Assembly (NCBI GenBank): GCA_947488305.1
Contig: CANKZM010000009.1
Location: 62,001-126,000 of the forward strand
Origin: an uncultured Roseobacter sp.
Lineage (GTDB): Bacteria > Pseudomonadota > Alphaproteobacteria > Rhodobacterales > Rhodobacteraceae
DNA: 64,000 nucleotides
Reading direction: 5' to 3'
This document shows, one piece after another, positions 50,599 to 59,876 of the stretch. A model generated the notes under the pieces. The model had not been told where the DNA came from and made no database searches. It saw only the letters and a program-made list of their open reading frames with translations. Numbering within the stretch: position 1 is the stretch's first letter; each line of letters begins with the position of its first letter. Position numbers and translations under genes: made by a program.

Positions 50599-52146
50599 GT
50601 GACTTCGGATATTTTTATTGGCGGCGGCGGGCCGGACTACACAACACAACAATTCATGAAACTGGACTATGCCAACCGTCATGGATTGATTGCGGGCGCA
50701 ACCGGCACAGGCAAAACGGTAACCCTTCAAATCCTCGCCGAAGGGTTTTCGAAGGCGGGTGTCCCTGTTTTTCTCTCTGACGTGAAAGGCGACCTTTCTG
50801 GTCTCGCCAAAAGCGGTACCGAGACACATAAACTCCATGCCCCGTTTACTGAACGGGCCGAAAAGATCGGGTTTGCCGATTACCAATACGAAGCGTTTCC
50901 GGTCACCTTTTGGGATGTGTTTGGCGATCAGGGGCACCCCGTCCGCACAACGGTGTCTGAGATGGGGCCGCTTTTGCTCGCGCGATTGCTGGAGCTTTCC
51001 GACGCTCAGGAGGGTATTCTGAACATCGCTTTTCGCCTCGCGGATGAAGAAGGTCTCCCCTTGCTTGACTTGAAAGACCTGCAGGCCTTGCTGGTTTGGA
51101 TTGGTGAAAATGCCAAAGCTTTGTCATTGCGCTACGGCAACGTATCTTCCAGCTCAATCGGCGCGATTCAGCGGCGGTTGCTGGTGCTGGAAAACCAAGG
51201 CGGTGTCGGACTCTTCGGTGAACCGGCTCTGAGCCTGGCTGATCTGATGCGGACCACCGCTGAGGGTCGGGGACAGATCAATATTCTGGCCGCGGATAAG
51301 CTCATGGCGGCACCCGGGCTTTACGCAACCTTTCTGCTTTGGCTTTTGTCGGAGCTTTTCGAGGAACTGCCCGAGGTTGGTGACCCGGACAAACCCAAGC
51401 TGGTCTTTTTCTTTGATGAGGCGCATCTGCTTTTCGATGACGCGCCAAAAGCTTTGGTGGATAAGGTCGAACAAGTGGCCAGACTTATTCGTTCAAAAGG
51501 GGTAGGCGTGTTCTTCATTACCCAAAACCCGGCAGATGTGCCCGAAGACATTCTGGGTCAGCTCGGCAATCGCATCCAGCATGCCCTACGGGCCTTTACC
51601 GCCAAGGATCGCAAGCAATTGCGCCTGGCGGCTGAAACCTATCGGGAGAACCCGGCCTTCGATACGGAAGCCGCCATCCGTGAGGTTGGCGTGGGTGAGG
51701 CTGTGACCTCGATGCTGCAAAAGAAAGGGGTGCCCGGGATCGTCGAACGCACATTGATCCGGCCACCGTCTTCACAATTGGGTCCAATCACCGCCGCCGA
51801 GCGCGCTTCGATCATGGCAGCGTCAGAAATGGCTGCCCGATATGACAAGATGGTTGACCGCAAGTCTGCCTACGAGATCTTGCAAAGCCGCTCTGCCAAG
51901 GCTGCGGAAGAGGCGGCAGAGGCAGAAGAGAAGGCCGAAGAGGGTACCGCGCTGCTGCGTGAATTCAATGCCGCGCGACGCTACAGCGGGCACCGCGTGG
52001 CGCGATCTACCTCGCGCCGGTCCTCCGGACGTCAACCCGACAGCCTTGGGTCTGCGCTGACCAAAGCGGTCGTGAAGGAATTGAGCGGGACCACCGGTCG
52101 TCGGTTGGTGCGGGGCATTCTGGGCGGGTTGTTCAAGGGCCGCTGA
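50599..52146 (+). CDS. HerA-like ATPase (DUF853, YjgR family)
   Basis: This 515-aa P-loop NTPase of the HerA/FtsK superfamily has Walker A '[12 protein letters not shown]' near residues 34-45, Walker B '[13 protein letters not shown]' near 266-278, a sensor '[11 protein letters not shown]' near 304-314 and a C-terminal helical, Glu/Ala-rich then basic tail. Members of this family (E. coli YjgR) have no clear physiological role; they are monocistronic and not partnered with NurA. The start is GTG 50599 with AGGGTGA about eight bases upstream; no ATG is near. Confidence 0.85.
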   Translation: MTSDIFIGGGGPDYTTQQFMKLDYANRHGLIAGATGTGKTVTLQILAEGFSKAGVPVFLSDVKGDLSGLAKSGTETHKLHAPFTERAEKIGFADYQYEAFPVTFWDVFGDQGHPVRTTVSEMGPLLLARLLELSDAQEGILNIAFRLADEEGLPLLDLKDLQALLVWIGENAKALSLRYGNVSSSSIGAIQRRLLVLENQGGVGLFGEPALSLADLMRTTAEGRGQINILAADKLMAAPGLYATFLLWLLSELFEELPEVGDPDKPKLVFFFDEAHLLFDDAPKALVDKVEQVARLIRSKGVGVFFITQNPADVPEDILGQLGNRIQHALRAFTAKDRKQLRLAAETYRENPAFDTEAAIREVGVGEAVTSMLQKKGVPGIVERTLIRPPSSQLGPITAAERASIMAASEMAARYDKMVDRKSAYEILQSRSAKAAEEAAEAEEKAEEGTALLREFNAARRYSGHRVARSTSRRSSGRQPDSLGSALTKAVVKELSGTTGRRLVRGILGGLFKGR

Positions 52147-52196
52147 CGTTTCGACGGCGCCTCTTGACTTGAGCGCGCCGCCGGACTCTCAACGCC

Positions 52197-53513
52197 TTAT
52201 TTTTCCGGGATCAATCCGCGCGGGCTGAACCTGAGAACCAGCAGCAAAACCATCCCCATGGTGAAGAGCCTCATATGCGCTGCAGAGTCAATAAGATGCG
52301 ATTTAAGCGGTGATCCGTCCTCCATACCGGCTGTGATCACCTGCATCAGCCAAAGCCCCATCGGCTCAACCTGAACCCAGAGAAACCAGATCAGAAACCC
52401 GCCCAATACGGCGCCAAAGTTGTTGCCTGAGCCGCCAACGATGACCATGACCCAAACAAGGAACGTAAAGCGCAACGGTTGGTAAGTGCCGGGGGTGAGT
52501 TGGCCATCCAGGGTCGTCATCATCGCGCCAGCAATGCCGCAAATCGCGGACCCCAATACGAAGATCTGCAAGTGGCGCGCGGTGACGTCCTTTCCCATCG
52601 CCTCCGCTGCAACTTCATTGTCCCGAATGGCCCGCATCATACGGCCCCATGGGCTATTGAGGGCACGTTGGGCGAGGATCAGCAACACGATCAAAACAAC
52701 GGCGAATAATCCAGCATAGGCCACTTTGACATAGAGCGTTGAAGCCGTAACCGGATCCATGCCAAATCCCGCCGCGCGCTCAACAAAAGCCGGGTCATTC
52801 TGCAAGTCGATTTCGTAAGGCGTCGGGCGGGGCAGTCCCACGACGTTTTTGACGCCACGCGCCAACCAGTCCTCGTTCTTCAACACCGCAATGATGATTT
52901 CGGCAATACCGAGGGTCGCAATCGCCAAGTAGTCCGACCTTAGGCCAAGTGCGGTTTTTCCGATGACCCAGGCAGCCGCCGCAGCAAAGAGCCCACCAAC
53001 AGGCCAGGCCAACGCAACCCACAGACCCTTTTCGATACCAAGGCCACCGATGTTGCCGGTAAGTGCCGGATTGATCGCCTCCACCGCCTCGACGCCCGGA
53101 TCAAACAGCGCGCGGTAGATGAAAAAACCGCCAATCATTAAGGCGAGGACTACACCCGCTCGCGGCCAACCGGGCGTCATCCTGCTGCGGACGGTGACGA
53201 CGGCAATGACCACCCCAATTGCAAAAATGAATGCAGAGAGGATATTCCAGCCACCTGCGCTCCAGGCTCCGGGCGTGGCCGGAATACCGACCAAAACAGC
53301 GGCCAGACCGCCCAATGCCACAAACCCCATGATGCCGACGTTGAAGAGGCCCGCAAAGCCCCACTGCAGATTTACCCCCAACGCCATGATTGCGGAGATC
53401 AGCCCCATGTTCACGATGACAAGCGCGGTATTCCAGCTTTGCGTGAACCCGGTATAGAGGATCATTGCAGCAACAATACCGAAGAGCAGGGTGTTCTTGA
53501 GTGCCGGGTTCAT
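52197..53513 (-). CDS. livM: Branched-chain amino acid-type ABC transporter permease LivM
   Basis: This 438-aa inner-membrane permease has about ten hydrophobic segments and the LivM core 'GFAGLFNVGIMGFVALGGLAAVL', 'ALGLRSDYLAIATLGIAEII' and the EAA-like 'GRMMRAIRDNEVAAEAMGKD' coupling loop (about residues 295-315). It is longer than typical LivM because of an extra segment around 90-160 (PGVEAVEAINPALTGN). It is the last gene of a livG-livF-livH-livM run, overlapping livH by 4 bases. The substrate could be branched-chain or other amino acids or amides. Confidence 0.9.
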   Translation of the reverse strand: MNPALKNTLLFGIVAAMILYTGFTQSWNTALVIVNMGLISAIMALGVNLQWGFAGLFNVGIMGFVALGGLAAVLVGIPATPGAWSAGGWNILSAFIFAIGVVIAVVTVRSRMTPGWPRAGVVLALMIGGFFIYRALFDPGVEAVEAINPALTGNIGGLGIEKGLWVALAWPVGGLFAAAAAWVIGKTALGLRSDYLAIATLGIAEIIIAVLKNEDWLARGVKNVVGLPRPTPYEIDLQNDPAFVERAAGFGMDPVTASTLYVKVAYAGLFAVVLIVLLILAQRALNSPWGRMMRAIRDNEVAAEAMGKDVTARHLQIFVLGSAICGIAGAMMTTLDGQLTPGTYQPLRFTFLVWVMVIVGGSGNNFGAVLGGFLIWFLWVQVEPMGLWLMQVITAGMEDGSPLKSHLIDSAAHMRLFTMGMVLLLVLRFSPRGLIPEK

Positions 53514-54520
53514 ACCGCTTTCCCCTTGAACAAGCCCGTTGGTTTAAAGAGCAAAACGATGAGCAGGATCAGGAAGCTGACCGCCAGCTTGTAGTCGGTT
53601 GAGAGCAGTTGTACCAAGCCGCTTGGCTCAAGGCTTTCCGGCATCAGGTAAGTGAGCACCTTTTTCCAAGCATAGGTCACAGTGACTTCGGAAAAGGCGA
53701 TTACAAACCCTCCGGCGATGGCCCCAATGGGATTGCCCAATCCGCCCACGATGGCGCTTGCGAAGATCGGCAGCAGCAGCTGAAAATAGGTGAAGGGCTT
53801 GAAGCTCTTATCCAGGCCGTAAAGTACTCCCGCGATGGTGGCGAGCCCAGCAACAATCAGCCAGGTGATCATGACCACCCGTTCGGGGTTGATACCCGAC
53901 AGCAGTGCCAGATCTTCATTGTCCGAATAGGCCCGCATCGACTTGCCGGTGCGCGTGCGGTTGAGAAACCAGAAGAGCAGGGCGACAACGACGACGGCAG
54001 TGATGACGGTGATCCCTTGGGTCGTCTTGATCGCGAGCCCCTCGCGTAACCCCGTGAGTTCCTTGAATGTGCGGGCAGATACGATAAAGCGCTCTCCATC
54101 GGCGAAACGCTGATCGTCTGGCCCGATGATGAAGCGCACGATACCGTTCATAATGAAGGTGACGCCAAGGCTGACGATCACAAGAATGACCGGCTTCGCT
54201 TTTTGCTCACGATAAAAGCGGTAGACGACGCGATCCGTGGCGAGCAGTAACCCCATGCAGCCCAGAATGCCGAGAGGCAGCGCCAGGAGGGCCGTCGGCA
54301 GGGGACCAAGCGAAATGCCCCAGCTCTGAAACAACCAGGTGAAAAGCACAGTAACCATGGCCCCGAACGCCATCGTGTCTCCATGGGCAAAGTTCGAGAA
54401 CCGAAGGATGCCGTAGATCAGCGTGACCCCAAGCGCCCCAAGTGCAAGCTGCGAGCCATAAGCCATGGCGGGCACAACAACGAAGTTCAGCAGGGCGATG
54501 ATTGCATTCAGGAAATCCAC
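53510..54520 (-). CDS. livH: Branched-chain amino acid-type ABC transporter permease LivH
   Basis: This 336-aa permease with eight to nine helices shows 'LGALGVTLIYGILRFSNFAHGDTMAFGA' at the N-terminus, 'RAYSDNEDLALLSGINPERVVMITW' (coupling loop, residues about 190-215) and 'GGLGNPIGAIAGGFVIAFSEV' near 250-270, all LivH hallmarks. It starts three bases after livF and overlaps livM by 4 bases. Confidence 0.9.
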   Translation of the reverse strand: MDFLNAIIALLNFVVVPAMAYGSQLALGALGVTLIYGILRFSNFAHGDTMAFGAMVTVLFTWLFQSWGISLGPLPTALLALPLGILGCMGLLLATDRVVYRFYREQKAKPVILVIVSLGVTFIMNGIVRFIIGPDDQRFADGERFIVSARTFKELTGLREGLAIKTTQGITVITAVVVVALLFWFLNRTRTGKSMRAYSDNEDLALLSGINPERVVMITWLIVAGLATIAGVLYGLDKSFKPFTYFQLLLPIFASAIVGGLGNPIGAIAGGFVIAFSEVTVTYAWKKVLTYLMPESLEPSGLVQLLSTDYKLAVSFLILLIVLLFKPTGLFKGKAV

Positions 54521-54523
54521 TCT

Positions 54524-55348
54524 TTACCCCCCCAGAAACGATTTACGGACGTCGGGATCGGCAAGCAGTTCCTTGCCTGTTCCGGTGTAGGCATTGCGCC
54601 CCTGAACAAGCACGTATCCTTTGTCAGCGATTTCAAGCGCTTGGCGTGCATTCTGTTCAACCATCAGGATCGGGATGCCGGTGCGGGCCACTTCGATGAT
54701 CCGGTCAAAAAGCTCATCCATGACGATAGGGCTGACCCCGGCGGTGGGTTCATCCAGCATCAGAACCTTGGGCTGCGTCATCAGGGCACGCCCGACAGCG
54801 ACTTGTTGGCGCTGCCCGCCGGAAAGCTCTCCTGCCGCCTGATGGCGTTTGTCGCGCAGGATGGGGAACAGATCATAAATCTGCTCCATTGTCGGGCGGA
54901 TGTCGTCGGTGCGAATAAACGCCCCCATCTCAAGATTTTCTTCCACGGTCATCGACGTGAAAATGTTCGAGGTTTGCGGCACGAAGCCCATGCCCCTAGC
55001 GACACGTGCTTGCGGGGTCAGCGCGGTGATGTCTTCGCCGTCAAGCCGGACATGCCCTTGCCGGAGATTAAGCATTCCAAACACGGCTTTCATGCCCGTC
55101 GACTTGCCCGCGCCGTTAGGTCCCACGATCACCGCGATTTCGCCGCGGTCGACGGCGATCGTGCAGTCGTGCAGAATATCTGGTCCGGCACCGTAGCCGC
55201 CGGTCATGTCTTCGCCGATCAGAAAAGGGCCACCGGGTGAGGCAAAAGCAGCACCTCCGGGTTTGACTGGCTGAGCCGTCCCCATTTTTGACCCATCCCC
55301 AAGCGACAAATCCTTGTTGCCGCGGTCGCTGTAGGCATCATTGCTCAT
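54524..55348 (-). CDS. livF: Branched-chain amino acid-type ABC transporter ATPase LivF
   Basis: This 274-aa ABC ATPase has Walker A 'GPNGAGKST', signature 'LSGGQRQQVAVGRAL', Walker B 'KVLMLDEPTAG' and the H-loop position 'ILMVEQNAR'. It carries an N-terminal extension of about 45 residues, Gly/Ser/Asp-rich, before the usual start 'FLIGEDMTGGYG'; an internal start at the ATG around residue 22 cannot be excluded. It overlaps livG by 4 bases, as usual in this operon type. Confidence 0.9.
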   Translation of the reverse strand: MSNDAYSDRGNKDLSLGDGSKMGTAQPVKPGGAAFASPGGPFLIGEDMTGGYGAGPDILHDCTIAVDRGEIAVIVGPNGAGKSTGMKAVFGMLNLRQGHVRLDGEDITALTPQARVARGMGFVPQTSNIFTSMTVEENLEMGAFIRTDDIRPTMEQIYDLFPILRDKRHQAAGELSGGQRQQVAVGRALMTQPKVLMLDEPTAGVSPIVMDELFDRIIEVARTGIPILMVEQNARQALEIADKGYVLVQGRNAYTGTGKELLADPDVRKSFLGG

Positions 55349-56127
55349 GCGCCCACCTTGTCCTTGTTTTTCAGGCCGGTGCCCAGATAGGCCTCAATCA
55401 CGTGCTCGTTGGCCTTGATCTCGGCCAGTGTGCCTTCGGCGAGGACCTTGCCTTCGGCCATACAAATCACCGGATTGCAGAGACGACCGATAAAATCCAT
55501 GTCGTGTTCAATGACAACGAAGGTGTAACCACGTTCTTTGTTGAGCCGAATGATCGCGTCGCCGATGGTATTGAGCAGCGTCCGGTTTACACCAGCGCCA
55601 ACCTCATCGAGAAAAACGATCCGGGCATCGACCATCATGGTGCGGCCAAGTTCCAGCAGCTTTTTCTGCCCGCCGGAGATCTGACCAGCCTTGTGGTCCG
55701 CGAGGTGTTCGACAGTAAGGAATTCGAGCACTTCATCGGCTTTGGCACGCAGCGCGCGTTCCTGATCTGCGATGCGCTTTCGCCCGAACCATGTGTTCCA
55801 CAATGTCTCGCCCAGTTGATCACCGGGGACCATCATCAGGTTTTCCCGGCAGGTCATCGACGAAAATTCGTGAGCAATCTGGAAGGTGCGCAACAACCCT
55901 TTGTGGAAGAGTTCATGGGGCGGCAGTCCGGTGATCTCTTCTCCGGCCATGCTCACGCGCCCTGACGTAGGCTTAAGAACGCCAGCGATCACATTGAAAA
56001 GAGTCGTTTTTCCGGCTCCGTTGGGCCCAATCAACCCGGTGATCGAACCCTGCGCGATTTCCAGCGAGGCACCGTCGACCGCATGAAAGCCGCCAAAATG
56101 TTTGTGAAGGTCGTCAACGACGATCAT
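55345..56127 (-). CDS. livG: Branched-chain amino acid-type ABC transporter ATPase LivG
   Basis: This 260-aa ABC ATPase has Walker A 'GPNGAGKTT', Q-loop 'LLRTFQIAHEF', signature 'ISGGQKKLLELGR' and Walker B 'RIVFLDEVGAG', where the usual DEP triplet is DEV. It carries the typical LivG tail 'GTLAEIKANEHVIEAYLGTG'. It is the first of four tightly packed genes after livK, separated from livK by 101 bases that contain a strong hairpin. Confidence 0.9.
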   Translation of the reverse strand: MIVVDDLHKHFGGFHAVDGASLEIAQGSITGLIGPNGAGKTTLFNVIAGVLKPTSGRVSMAGEEITGLPPHELFHKGLLRTFQIAHEFSSMTCRENLMMVPGDQLGETLWNTWFGRKRIADQERALRAKADEVLEFLTVEHLADHKAGQISGGQKKLLELGRTMMVDARIVFLDEVGAGVNRTLLNTIGDAIIRLNKERGYTFVVIEHDMDFIGRLCNPVICMAEGKVLAEGTLAEIKANEHVIEAYLGTGLKNKDKVGA

Positions 56128-56177
56128 TTGTAATCCCCAGGCAGAACACGTCTTCCCGTGTCTTCTTTTTCTTACGC

Positions 56178-56210
56178 AAACAGCCCGAAGCTTGGAACTT
56201 CGGGCTGTTT
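56178..56210 (-). promoter_or_regulatory. Hairpin between livK and livG (attenuation or mRNA-stabilising element)
   Basis: There is a perfect 13-bp inverted repeat AAACAGCCCGAAG / CTTCGGGCTGTTT with a seven-base loop. On the minus strand the stem ends in TTT and is followed by GCGTAAG, so the U-tract is short. This fits a partial terminator or 3' stabiliser that lets the binding-protein mRNA accumulate above the downstream transporter genes, as is usual for ABC operons. Confidence 0.6.
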
Positions 56211-56228
56211 GACAGTCATGTGTCGAAT

Positions 56229-57419
56229 TTACTTGAAGCCGATGGTGACGTTTGCACCATCCTGCACCTCGATCATCCGGTAAGTGCCGGCAGACTCGCC
56301 AGGGCCAATCAGCTCAACAGCTGACGCGCCAACATAGTCCACATCGCCACCGCCCCGGATAATATCAAGCGCCTTGCCCAACTCACCCGGATAGATCTTT
56401 TCACCGGGGGCATTGGCCACGTCGAGGATATGTTTGCCATATTCGGCAGGGTCGAGACTATCAGCCGCTTGCATTGCGAGCATGAAGAGCGCCGCTGCAT
56501 CGTAGCTTTCAGGCGTATAGGGCGATGTGGCATCAAACGCGTCACCAGCCATTTCTTTCAGCTTTTCAATGCCTTCACCGCCAGAACCCGCGATTTGACC
56601 ATAGGATCCGTTCAGCGCAGAACCGACATTGTTGGGCAGGCTGTCACCGATCATGCCACCCGGCAGACCGAATGTGTCAAAAGCGCCGGTATCGAGGGCT
56701 GCGTTGATGATGCCCAACCCGCCTTGGTCAAGGTACCCCGCGACAACAAGCAGATCGCCCCCTGCAGACGCCAAAGCGCCCATTTCAGCGGAGTAGTCCG
56801 CTTTGCCGTCTTCGTGTGCCGCGACGATCGTCACTTCACCGCCAACGGCTTCAAAATTGGATTGGATAGCGTCGGCGAGACCCTTGCCATAGTCGTTGTT
56901 GGTATAGGTCAACGCGATGGACTTCACGCCACGCTCCTGCAGGATTTCCGCCATGACCTGACCTTCACGGGCGTCAGAAGGCGCTGTGCGGAAGAACAGA
57001 TCATTATCTTCGACCGTGGACAGACCCGGTGATGTGGCAGACGGCGAAATCATCACCATGCCGTTGGGGATGGCAACGTTCTGCAAGATCGCACCCGTCA
57101 CACCCGAGCAGTCGCCGCCAATGAGGCCATTGATACCTTCGGCAATCAGACGCTCACCGTTTGAGGTGCTGAGGCCATTGTCGATACATCCGGTGTCGGC
57201 GCGCAACGCAGTCACTGTCGCTGCATCCAGCAATTTGCCGCTTTCCGTGACCTCTGCCATGGCCATTTCTGCACCTGCGGCCATCGGGCCGGTCAGCGAT
57301 TCAATTGGCCCGGTAAAGCCGAACAGAATGCCCAATTTAACTTCTTTGGCGTGCCCACCTGCCAGCGCAGTGGTCGCCATGAGTGCTGCGGCAGTTGATG
57401 CCAGAACCAGCTTTTTCAT
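56229..57419 (-). CDS. livK: Branched-chain amino acid-type ABC transporter substrate-binding protein LivK
   Basis: This 396-aa periplasmic binding protein (type I fold) has a signal peptide (KKLVLASTAAALMATTALAGG). The body shows 'VKLGILFGFTGPIESL', 'NGLIGGDCSGVTGAIL' and 'PNGMVMISPSATSPGLSTVEDNDLFFRTAPSD', the family pattern where Ser/Thr residues hold the amino-acid carboxylate and amine. The start is set at ATG 57419 with GGGAGAG seven bases upstream. It is divergent from the PQQ-type dehydrogenase gene; the intergenic region contains GAACG-aaa-CGTTC and CGCGCA-gatta-TGCGCG inverted repeats that could be operators. The ligand is not certain. Confidence 0.9.
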   Translation of the reverse strand: MKKLVLASTAAALMATTALAGGHAKEVKLGILFGFTGPIESLTGPMAAGAEMAMAEVTESGKLLDAATVTALRADTGCIDNGLSTSNGERLIAEGINGLIGGDCSGVTGAILQNVAIPNGMVMISPSATSPGLSTVEDNDLFFRTAPSDAREGQVMAEILQERGVKSIALTYTNNDYGKGLADAIQSNFEAVGGEVTIVAAHEDGKADYSAEMGALASAGGDLLVVAGYLDQGGLGIINAALDTGAFDTFGLPGGMIGDSLPNNVGSALNGSYGQIAGSGGEGIEKLKEMAGDAFDATSPYTPESYDAAALFMLAMQAADSLDPAEYGKHILDVANAPGEKIYPGELGKALDIIRGGGDVDYVGASAVELIGPGESAGTYRMIEVQDGANVTIGFK

Positions 57420-57586
57420 TTGTACTCTCCCTATTGGAACGAAACGTTCGCCGCGCAGATTATGCGCGCTATTTCGAAAAGAAAAGCAGTTTCGCGACCG
57501 TTGTAGCAGTTGCAAAATGCCGCAAAGGTCCCACCTCAAATGGCAATTCCAACGGTATCGATCCGGCAATTGAAAGGAGACAACCC

Positions 57587-58675
57587 ATGCTAAAGTTTGC
57601 ACATCTGACGTTTTCGCTGATGCTGGCCTTTGTTGTGGTCTCGCTTGACGCGCGCGCAGAAACCACCTTTACACCGGTTGTCAGTGGTCTCGATGAGCCT
57701 TGGGGAATTGATCTTTTGCCGGATGGCAGCCTGCTGATTACCGAAAAAGATGGCCGTGTTTTATTGTGGCGTGCAGGCACTCTGTCGACACTTGGAGGGG
57801 CCCCGAAGGTTGCAGACGGGGGGCAGGGTGGCCTGCTGGATGTTACCGTCGCGCGCGACTTCAATACCTCACGAACCGTGTTCTTCAGCTACAGCAAGCC
57901 ACAACGTGGTGGTGCCGGTACAACTCTGGCTTCTGCGCGGTTGTCTGAAGATGGAACGCGGCTGGAGGATTTCACGGATTTATTCGAAATGGCCCGCGGG
58001 TCTTCTGGCGGACGGCATTTTGGCAGCCGCGTCGTCGAAGCGGAGGACGGCACGCTCTTTATGACAATTGGCGATCGCGGCGACAGGCCAGAAGCCCAGA
58101 ATGGCGGGTCCCACATCGGCAGCATCATTCGCGTAAACCGCGACGGGTCGGTGCCGTCCGACAATCCCTTCACCAGCAGCACTGGTGTTCTTCCCGAGAT
58201 TTGGAGCTACGGGCACCGAAACCCTCAAGGCGCGGGGCTGGATGGAAATGGACGCCTGTGGACTGCGGAACATGGTGCGCGGGGCGGCGATGAGATCAAT
58301 CTGATCCGCCGCGGCGCAAACTATGGATGGCCGGTGATCTCGTACGGGCGGCATTATTCCGGTGGCAAAATCGGTGAGGGAACCTCCAAAGATGGCATGC
58401 AGCAGCCAGCGTCTTATTGGGATCCATCCATCGCGCCTTCGGGCCTGTTAATCTACCAAGGTCAGATGTTCCCTGAATGGCGTGGCGATATGTTCGTGGG
58501 ATCCTTGAAAGATGACTATATCGCGCGCCTGGAAATATCGGGCGAGACAACGCGCGAGGTCGAACAGATAAGCAATGCGGCAACAGAACGGGTGCGAGAT
58601 ATCATCGAAGCACCCGATGGCAGCATCTGGTTTATTTCTGTCGGGAATGGCGCCGTCTATCGTATGTCGCGTTAG
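57587..58675 (+). CDS. PQQ-dependent sugar dehydrogenase (YliI/Hhip-like beta-propeller)
   Basis: This 362-aa periplasmic six-bladed propeller has a signal peptide (AHLTFSLMLAFVVVSLDARA). Features are 'LDEPWGIDLLPDGSLLITEKDGRV' at the start, 'GGRHFGSRVVEAEDGTLFMTIGDRG' near 140-164, 'YGHRNPQGAGLDGNGRLWTAEHGARGGDEINLI' near 206-238 (cofactor and calcium residues) and 'DGSIWFISVGNGAVYRM' at the end. Family members oxidise aldoses with PQQ. AAGGAGA lies seven bases before the ATG. No PQQ biosynthesis gene is nearby. It converges with the GlxA-type regulator, with only three bases between. Confidence 0.85.
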   Translation: MLKFAHLTFSLMLAFVVVSLDARAETTFTPVVSGLDEPWGIDLLPDGSLLITEKDGRVLLWRAGTLSTLGGAPKVADGGQGGLLDVTVARDFNTSRTVFFSYSKPQRGGAGTTLASARLSEDGTRLEDFTDLFEMARGSSGGRHFGSRVVEAEDGTLFMTIGDRGDRPEAQNGGSHIGSIIRVNRDGSVPSDNPFTSSTGVLPEIWSYGHRNPQGAGLDGNGRLWTAEHGARGGDEINLIRRGANYGWPVISYGRHYSGGKIGEGTSKDGMQQPASYWDPSIAPSGLLIYQGQMFPEWRGDMFVGSLKDDYIARLEISGETTREVEQISNAATERVRDIIEAPDGSIWFISVGNGAVYRMSR

Positions 58676-58678
58676 CGC

Positions 58679-59683
58679 TCAAAACGACAGCCGCGCGGCA
58701 TGGCTGCCCCGCTCGCGGTAAGGGGTCGTGTCGTAATGCGCGCGGTAGCACTTAGAGAAATGTGACGGCGAGGCAAAGCCGCACGCCAGTGCCACGTTTA
58801 TTACGCTCATATCCGTCTGCATCAGCAGGTTTCGCGCTTTTTGCAGGCGCAGTTCCATGTAGTACCGTTTGGGGCTGCGGTTTAGATACCGCCGGAACAG
58901 CCGTTCAAGCTGCCGCGTGCTCATGCCCACATCCTTTGCCAGCGTCGAAGGGCTGATCGGCTCTTCGATATTGGTTTCCATCATCTGGATCACCTGGCTG
59001 AGCTTGGGGTGCCTTACGCCAATTCGTGTCGGCACCGAAAGTCGCTGGGTGTCCTGGTCGGTGCGGATGGAAGTATAGATCAACTGGTCTGCAACCAGAT
59101 TGGCAAGATCTTCGCCCTGATGATCCGCGATCAGTTTAAGCATCAGGTCGATGGAGGAGGTGCCGCCTGCCGTGGTCAACCGGTTGCCGTCCACGACAAA
59201 AACCGATTTCGTCAGTTCAACATCTTCGAAATCTTCAGAGAAACTGTCTTGGTTTTCCCAGTGGATCGTGGCTTTCTTTCCGTCCAGCAAACCTGCCTTT
59301 GCCAAGGTATAAGCGGCCGTGCACAGGCCACCCATCATCACGCCCTTGCGCGCCTCTCGCCGCAACCACCCCAGAATACGCTTGGTCGTGCCAACCTGAA
59401 CATCAATTCCGCCACAGACGAGCACGGTGTCATCGCGTTGCAGGTCGTCCAGATCGCCGTCCAATTTGAAACTGCTACCGGCCGAACATCGGGCCAATTC
59501 GCCGCCTTCGCCAATGATCTTCCAGTCGTACAAAGTCTTGTCTGCCATACGATTTGCAATGCGCAAGCTTTCGATGGCGGCGGCAAAACTCAGCAGAGTG
59601 AAATTGTCGAGCAACACAAAGACGAAACGCCGCGGTTTCGAGGCGGTATCCGCGGGGCGGGACATTGCACGGGTGTCGGACAT
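58679..59683 (-). CDS. GlxA-family AraC-type transcriptional regulator
   Basis: This 334-aa protein has an N-terminal DJ-1/PfpI-like domain (about 20-190: '[25 protein letters not shown]', nucleophile-elbow '[19 protein letters not shown]') and a C-terminal AraC double HTH (about 225-330: '[35 protein letters not shown]' region). Relatives such as GbdR and CdhR activate betaine or carnitine catabolism in pseudomonads, which is notable given the betaine-type island at 23-32 kb, but the target here is unknown. The start is ATG 59683 with AGAGG six bases upstream. Confidence 0.85.
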   Translation of the reverse strand: MSDTRAMSRPADTASKPRRFVFVLLDNFTLLSFAAAIESLRIANRMADKTLYDWKIIGEGGELARCSAGSSFKLDGDLDDLQRDDTVLVCGGIDVQVGTTKRILGWLRREARKGVMMGGLCTAAYTLAKAGLLDGKKATIHWENQDSFSEDFEDVELTKSVFVVDGNRLTTAGGTSSIDLMLKLIADHQGEDLANLVADQLIYTSIRTDQDTQRLSVPTRIGVRHPKLSQVIQMMETNIEEPISPSTLAKDVGMSTRQLERLFRRYLNRSPKRYYMELRLQKARNLLMQTDMSVINVALACGFASPSHFSKCYRAHYDTTPYRERGSHAARLSF

Positions 59684-59876
59684 TACTGCCTCTTCTTCGT
59701 CGTATGGGTGTCGGAAGCGTCGCTGCGCATTCCACCTTTGCGCCACCTTGCTCACGGGCAGAAAGCGCCGTCAAGAGGACGAATTTGTGATATGGTCACT
59801 GGCGCAGGGCTTTTGTATAGAGAGGCCTGTATGTGAGCGCTCGCAGTGCGTGAGTGAGAGACCGGAGACAAGAAAC

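Noticed and set aside
59427-59876. 450-base upstream in-frame extension of the DAHP synthase gene
   Set aside because: It lies antisense to the GlxA-type regulator, the family start (MSEWTKSSW) is at 59877, and the extension has no family similarity.
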